Origin: Nocardiopsis listeri NBRC 13360
GTDB lineage: Bacteria > Actinomycetota > Actinomycetes > Streptosporangiales > Streptosporangiaceae
Length of the DNA: 64,000 bases
NCBI RefSeq assembly: GCF_001570765.1
Contig: NZ_BCSH01000006.1
Coordinates: 106,105 to 170,104, forward strand
Reading direction: 5' to 3'
The translations under genes and the position numbers were made by a program. The stretch's first letter is position 1, and the number at the start of each line of letters is the position of its first letter. Shown piece after piece: positions 61,503 to 64,000 of this stretch. Below the pieces are notes generated by a model. The model saw only the letters and a program-made list of their open reading frames with translations. It had not been told where the DNA came from and did no database searches.

Positions 61503-61513
61503 AACCGGAACCA

Positions 61514-62185
61514 TCAGCCGTTCACGGTGATCGGTGCCGCCGGGTCGTCGACGTTGGACACCTCGTAGGTGGCGGTGAACGCGGCCTCGTCACTGCTGGG
61601 GCAGACCGCGTCACCCTCCACCACGACCGGGGCCGTGGTGTCGAAGTCCAACGTGGACACGGGGTCTCCGTTGGTCCATGTGCCGCCGATCGCGACGTCG
61701 GCGTCCGGGCTCACCGTGGCGGTGCACGAGGCCAGACCGCTCGTGGTCACCACGATGCCGCCCGCCGGGACCAGCATCGTCCCGGTCGAGGGTTCCCCGA
61801 ACCGCATCGCCATCTCCCACGTCGGGTCGGCGACGGTGACCTCGGCGTCGACGAGCGGCATGTTCGTCTCGCAGTCCTCGAAACCGGGCGCGGAGATGGA
61901 GCCGGAGACCGGCCCGTCCGGGTTGGTGTTGTCCGGAGCCTCGGGAACCAGGTTGGTGCCCTCCTCAGGGGAGGAGACCGAGACCGAACAAGTGATGACC
62001 GTGCCGCCCGCGTCGAAGGTCGCGGAACCGGTCAGGGCCGCCTCGAAGGCGGCGCCGGCGGGCTCCACCGTGGTCGGGCCCTGCTGGGCGGCGAAGGCGG
62101 GTACGCCCCAGGCCAGGGCGAGGACCCCGGCGGAGCAGACGGCGAGAGCGATGGAGCTGCGGGATCTCGGTTGCGGAACCGACAT
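61514..62185 (-). CDS. Secreted protein, unknown
   Basis: A 223-residue protein with a signal peptide (SRSSIALAVCSAGVLALAWG, cleavage probably after PAFA-A at about residue 33). The mature part is beta-rich and Thr/Gly/Val-rich, with several Cys residues that could form disulphides. No sortase motif or membrane anchor is visible. It is followed upstream by the DUF6114 and DUF6230 genes on the same strand, so it may be part of a cell-surface set. No function can be given. Confidence 0.75.
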   Translation of the reverse strand: MSVPQPRSRSSIALAVCSAGVLALAWGVPAFAAQQGPTTVEPAGAAFEAALTGSATFDAGGTVITCSVSVSSPEEGTNLVPEAPDNTNPDGPVSGSISAPGFEDCETNMPLVDAEVTVADPTWEMAMRFGEPSTGTMLVPAGGIVVTTSGLASCTATVSPDADVAIGGTWTNGDPVSTLDFDTTAPVVVEGDAVCPSSDEAAFTATYEVSNVDDPAAPITVNG

Positions 62186-62344
62186 GGGTACTCCTTCTGA
62201 GTGACGGCCGGACGGCGTGCTCGGAGGACGTCCGGCGACAGTGCGGGAAGTTCGCGCCGACGTAGGTAGAGGGGCTTTCCGGTGGACGAACGGGGACGGA
62301 ACCGCCAGGTGAGCGGTTTGAGGGTCCCCGGGGTTCTGGGGAAG

Positions 62345-62788
62345 TCAGCCCTCCCGGGCCGGCTCCGGGATGGCCGCCGACGGCTTCTTCCTGCGACGAC
62401 GTCCGCGTCCACGTCGTGGTGGTCGCGCGACGGGTCGCCAGGCGAAGGCGAGTCCGCCACCGACCAGGGCCAACAGGGTGCCGACGACCAGACCGCCGAG
62501 GTTGGACAGGACGAGCGCGCCCAAGGCGATGAACCCGGCGAACCCACCGGTGATCACGTGCTGGTTCGGGGTGAACCAGGTGACCAGTCCGAGGACCGCC
62601 AACATGCCGCTGAAGACCAGGGTGGAGACCGCCCCGATGCCGAGGTGGAGCATCAACTCCACCGGTAACCGGGCGACCACGACCATCTCCACCGCCGCGA
62701 GGAGCATCAGCAGCCCGGCCGTGAAGGGGCGCCGCTTGCGCCAACGGGACCAGGCGGTCCACAGGCGCCGGAAGGGGGTCAGAAGCAC
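62345..62788 (-). CDS. DUF6114 membrane protein
   Basis: A 147-residue protein with four hydrophobic helices (TAGLLMLLAAVEMVVVARLP is the first) and a basic C-terminal tail (RRGRGRRRRKK). This agrees with the DUF6114 family, which in actinomycetes sits next to DUF6230 proteins. The GTG start at 62788 overlaps the upstream gene by 10 bases. Function is unknown. Confidence 0.8.
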   Translation of the reverse strand: MLLTPFRRLWTAWSRWRKRRPFTAGLLMLLAAVEMVVVARLPVELMLHLGIGAVSTLVFSGMLAVLGLVTWFTPNQHVITGGFAGFIALGALVLSNLGGLVVGTLLALVGGGLAFAWRPVARPPRRGRGRRRRKKPSAAIPEPAREG

Positions 62789-63420
62789 TCGTCATCCCCC
62801 AGGGAGACACCGAGGCTCAGGTTGTGGAGGCGGAAGGTGCCGGCCGAGGCCGCCCGTGCGGTCTGCTCCAGGTCCTCGATCACGATGCTGTCGGACTGCA
62901 TCCCGAACAGGGAGGAGTGCCCCTGGCCGCGGCCCAGGCCCTCGGGGCCCTTGTCCAGGGTGGAGGCGTCCCGACCGATCTCGATGTTGTCGAACTCGGC
63001 GTTGCCGTCCATCTGGTCCATGTCGATGACCAGGTCGGAGGCCTGGACCGGAGTGCCGTCGTCACCGGCGGTCAACATCAACGAGACGTTTCCGATCAGC
63101 GGGAACTCGGTGGTCAGGACCGACTGGCACAGAGCCACGATCTCGGCCTCGCGGATACCGGCCACCGCCGAGGGAACGGGTTCGTCGCGAACGGTCGCGT
63201 TGACCCAACCGAACTGGGCGAACCCGGTACCGGTCATCTCGTCGGCGGAGATCTTGAATTCCTGGCTGGAGATGCTGAACGTCGCCGCGAGCGCCCCACC
63301 GGCCATGGCGACCAGGATGCCGCCGATCGCGGCACCTGCGGGGATGGAGAAGAGGACGAACCGTCGCCAGCTGGTGTGACTCTCGGGAGCCGGAGAGTCC
63401 TCGGGGGATGTGGGTTCCAT
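62779..63420 (-). CDS. DUF6230 family protein
   Basis: A 213-residue protein with one N-terminal membrane helix (FSIPAGAAIGGILVAMAGGA) and a beta-rich external domain, ending LSLGVSLGDDECF. The family is confined to actinomycetes and paired with DUF6114 as here. ATG at 63420 follows GGAAGGA. Surface location with the helix as anchor or uncleaved signal is likely; the role is unknown. Confidence 0.82.
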   Translation of the reverse strand: MEPTSPEDSPAPESHTSWRRFVLFSIPAGAAIGGILVAMAGGALAATFSISSQEFKISADEMTGTGFAQFGWVNATVRDEPVPSAVAGIREAEIVALCQSVLTTEFPLIGNVSLMLTAGDDGTPVQASDLVIDMDQMDGNAEFDNIEIGRDASTLDKGPEGLGRGQGHSSLFGMQSDSIVIEDLEQTARAASAGTFRLHNLSLGVSLGDDECF

Positions 63421-64000
63421 GCATGTCCTTCCAACGGTGCATGGTCGCGCTGCGCCCTGCCGTTCCCCCGAACCTCCGGCACACGACCTGTTCTGAGCCG
63501 ATCATGAGCCGGCCTCCGAGGAATTACAAGACCGGTTCGTCGAATTATTCGCCGTCTGATGTTGTCGACGGAAAATGATCTTGCATGACCATTGGCATGC
63601 TTATTCCAAGCCTCTGACCTGCTGTGATATTAGAAATCCGCTGGTGGGAATCGAGGTGGCACCGTTCAGGTGTAAGCAACAAGGAAGGGTCGTGTATTTG
63701 TCGTGAAGTGAGCTTCGGTGGGGTCGGTGTTCATCAGTTGGGTGAGTGTTGCGGGGCCGGGGGTCGATGTGGCCGCAAAAAGGAACGCGCGTACGCGCGC
63801 GAGGAGGGGGCGGATTCGGTCTCCGGGGGACGAATCGCGTGTGTTGGCCGAAGAGGGGTGTCGAGGTGGGCCTCGGGTGACCGGGGACACATCCGGTTCG
63901 GTTTGCCGGGTGTGCGGAGTGCGGGTAGTGTTCTCCAAGTCGCCGCAGGACGGCGAGTGGCCCCAGGGTCGACTCGGAACCGGACTGCGATCACAGACAT
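63421..64000. other. Right end of window, 580 bases, no gene supported
   Basis: The first 200 bases are AT-richer and likely hold the DUF6230 promoter. Short minus-strand frames from 63666 onward have no ribosome site or family resemblance. A gene beginning beyond the window edge cannot be excluded. Confidence 0.45.

Overview
The window reads as an origin-proximal piece of a high-GC actinomycete chromosome. The order dnaN (3' part), gnd, recF, a DciA-like DUF721 gene, gyrB, gyrA, a DUF3566 gene and tRNA-Ile is the usual one next to oriC in Streptomyces and Streptosporangiales/Nocardiopsis-type organisms. A consensus parS site at 47,009 and DnaA-box-like palindromes around recF/dciA fit that position. 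A Nocardiopsaceae-like host is my best guess from gene order and style; the sequence alone does not prove the genus.

Layout. (1) 1-9.4 kb: replication and topology housekeeping genes. (2) 9.7-12.7 kb: NUDIX hydrolase, a nucleotidyltransferase-like gene broken by one stop codon, and a divergent CPBP protease/TetR pair. (3) 12.8-32.9 kb: one large biosynthetic gene cluster. Its core is a class V-type lanthipeptide set: a 52-residue precursor with two cysteines (one C-terminal), an APH-like kinase, a HopA1-domain protein, a small partner protein, an HFCD flavoprotein decarboxylase (expected C-terminal aminovinyl-cysteine) and a prolyl-oligopeptidase. Interleaved and adjacent are all the genes for TDP-desosamine (rmlA, rmlB, desI, desII, desV, desVI) plus a DesVII/EryCIII-like glycosyltransferase, an ABC exporter, a two-component system and a LuxR-type regulator. 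rmlA lies inside the RiPP half and rmlB in the sugar half, so I read this as a single cluster for an aminosugar-bearing lanthipeptide. (4) 33.2-35.9 kb: an MHS-family transporter and a decayed IS transposase. (5) 35.9-45.1 kb: a tightly coupled plus-strand operon whose N-hydroxylase, cupin-MetRS fusion and FAD amine oxidase match the known N-N bond (hydrazine) machinery of s56-p1, triacsin and pyrazomycin-type pathways. It is joined to an ATP-grasp ligase, a GNAT, a DUF3291 protein and two transporters, with no NRPS or PKS.

(6) 45.2-64 kb: mostly ordinary metabolism: catalase, a phosphoribosyltransferase, an E1alpha/E1beta/E2 2-oxoacid dehydrogenase operon, an SRPBCC protein, PaaZ with a TetR-type operator, a methyltransferase, a YbaK-type deacylase, an ADP-ribosylglycohydrolase, a pseudokinase-PASTA-carbohydrate-binding fusion, an OhrR/MarR regulator, an acyl-CoA synthetase, and a secreted protein beside the DUF6114/DUF6230 pair.

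Many gene ends carry strong GC-rich hairpins that work as terminators, several of them between convergent genes. The two biosynthetic clusters within about 45 kb of dnaN are the parts most likely to be new. I saw no CRISPR array, rRNA, prophage or intact insertion sequence.
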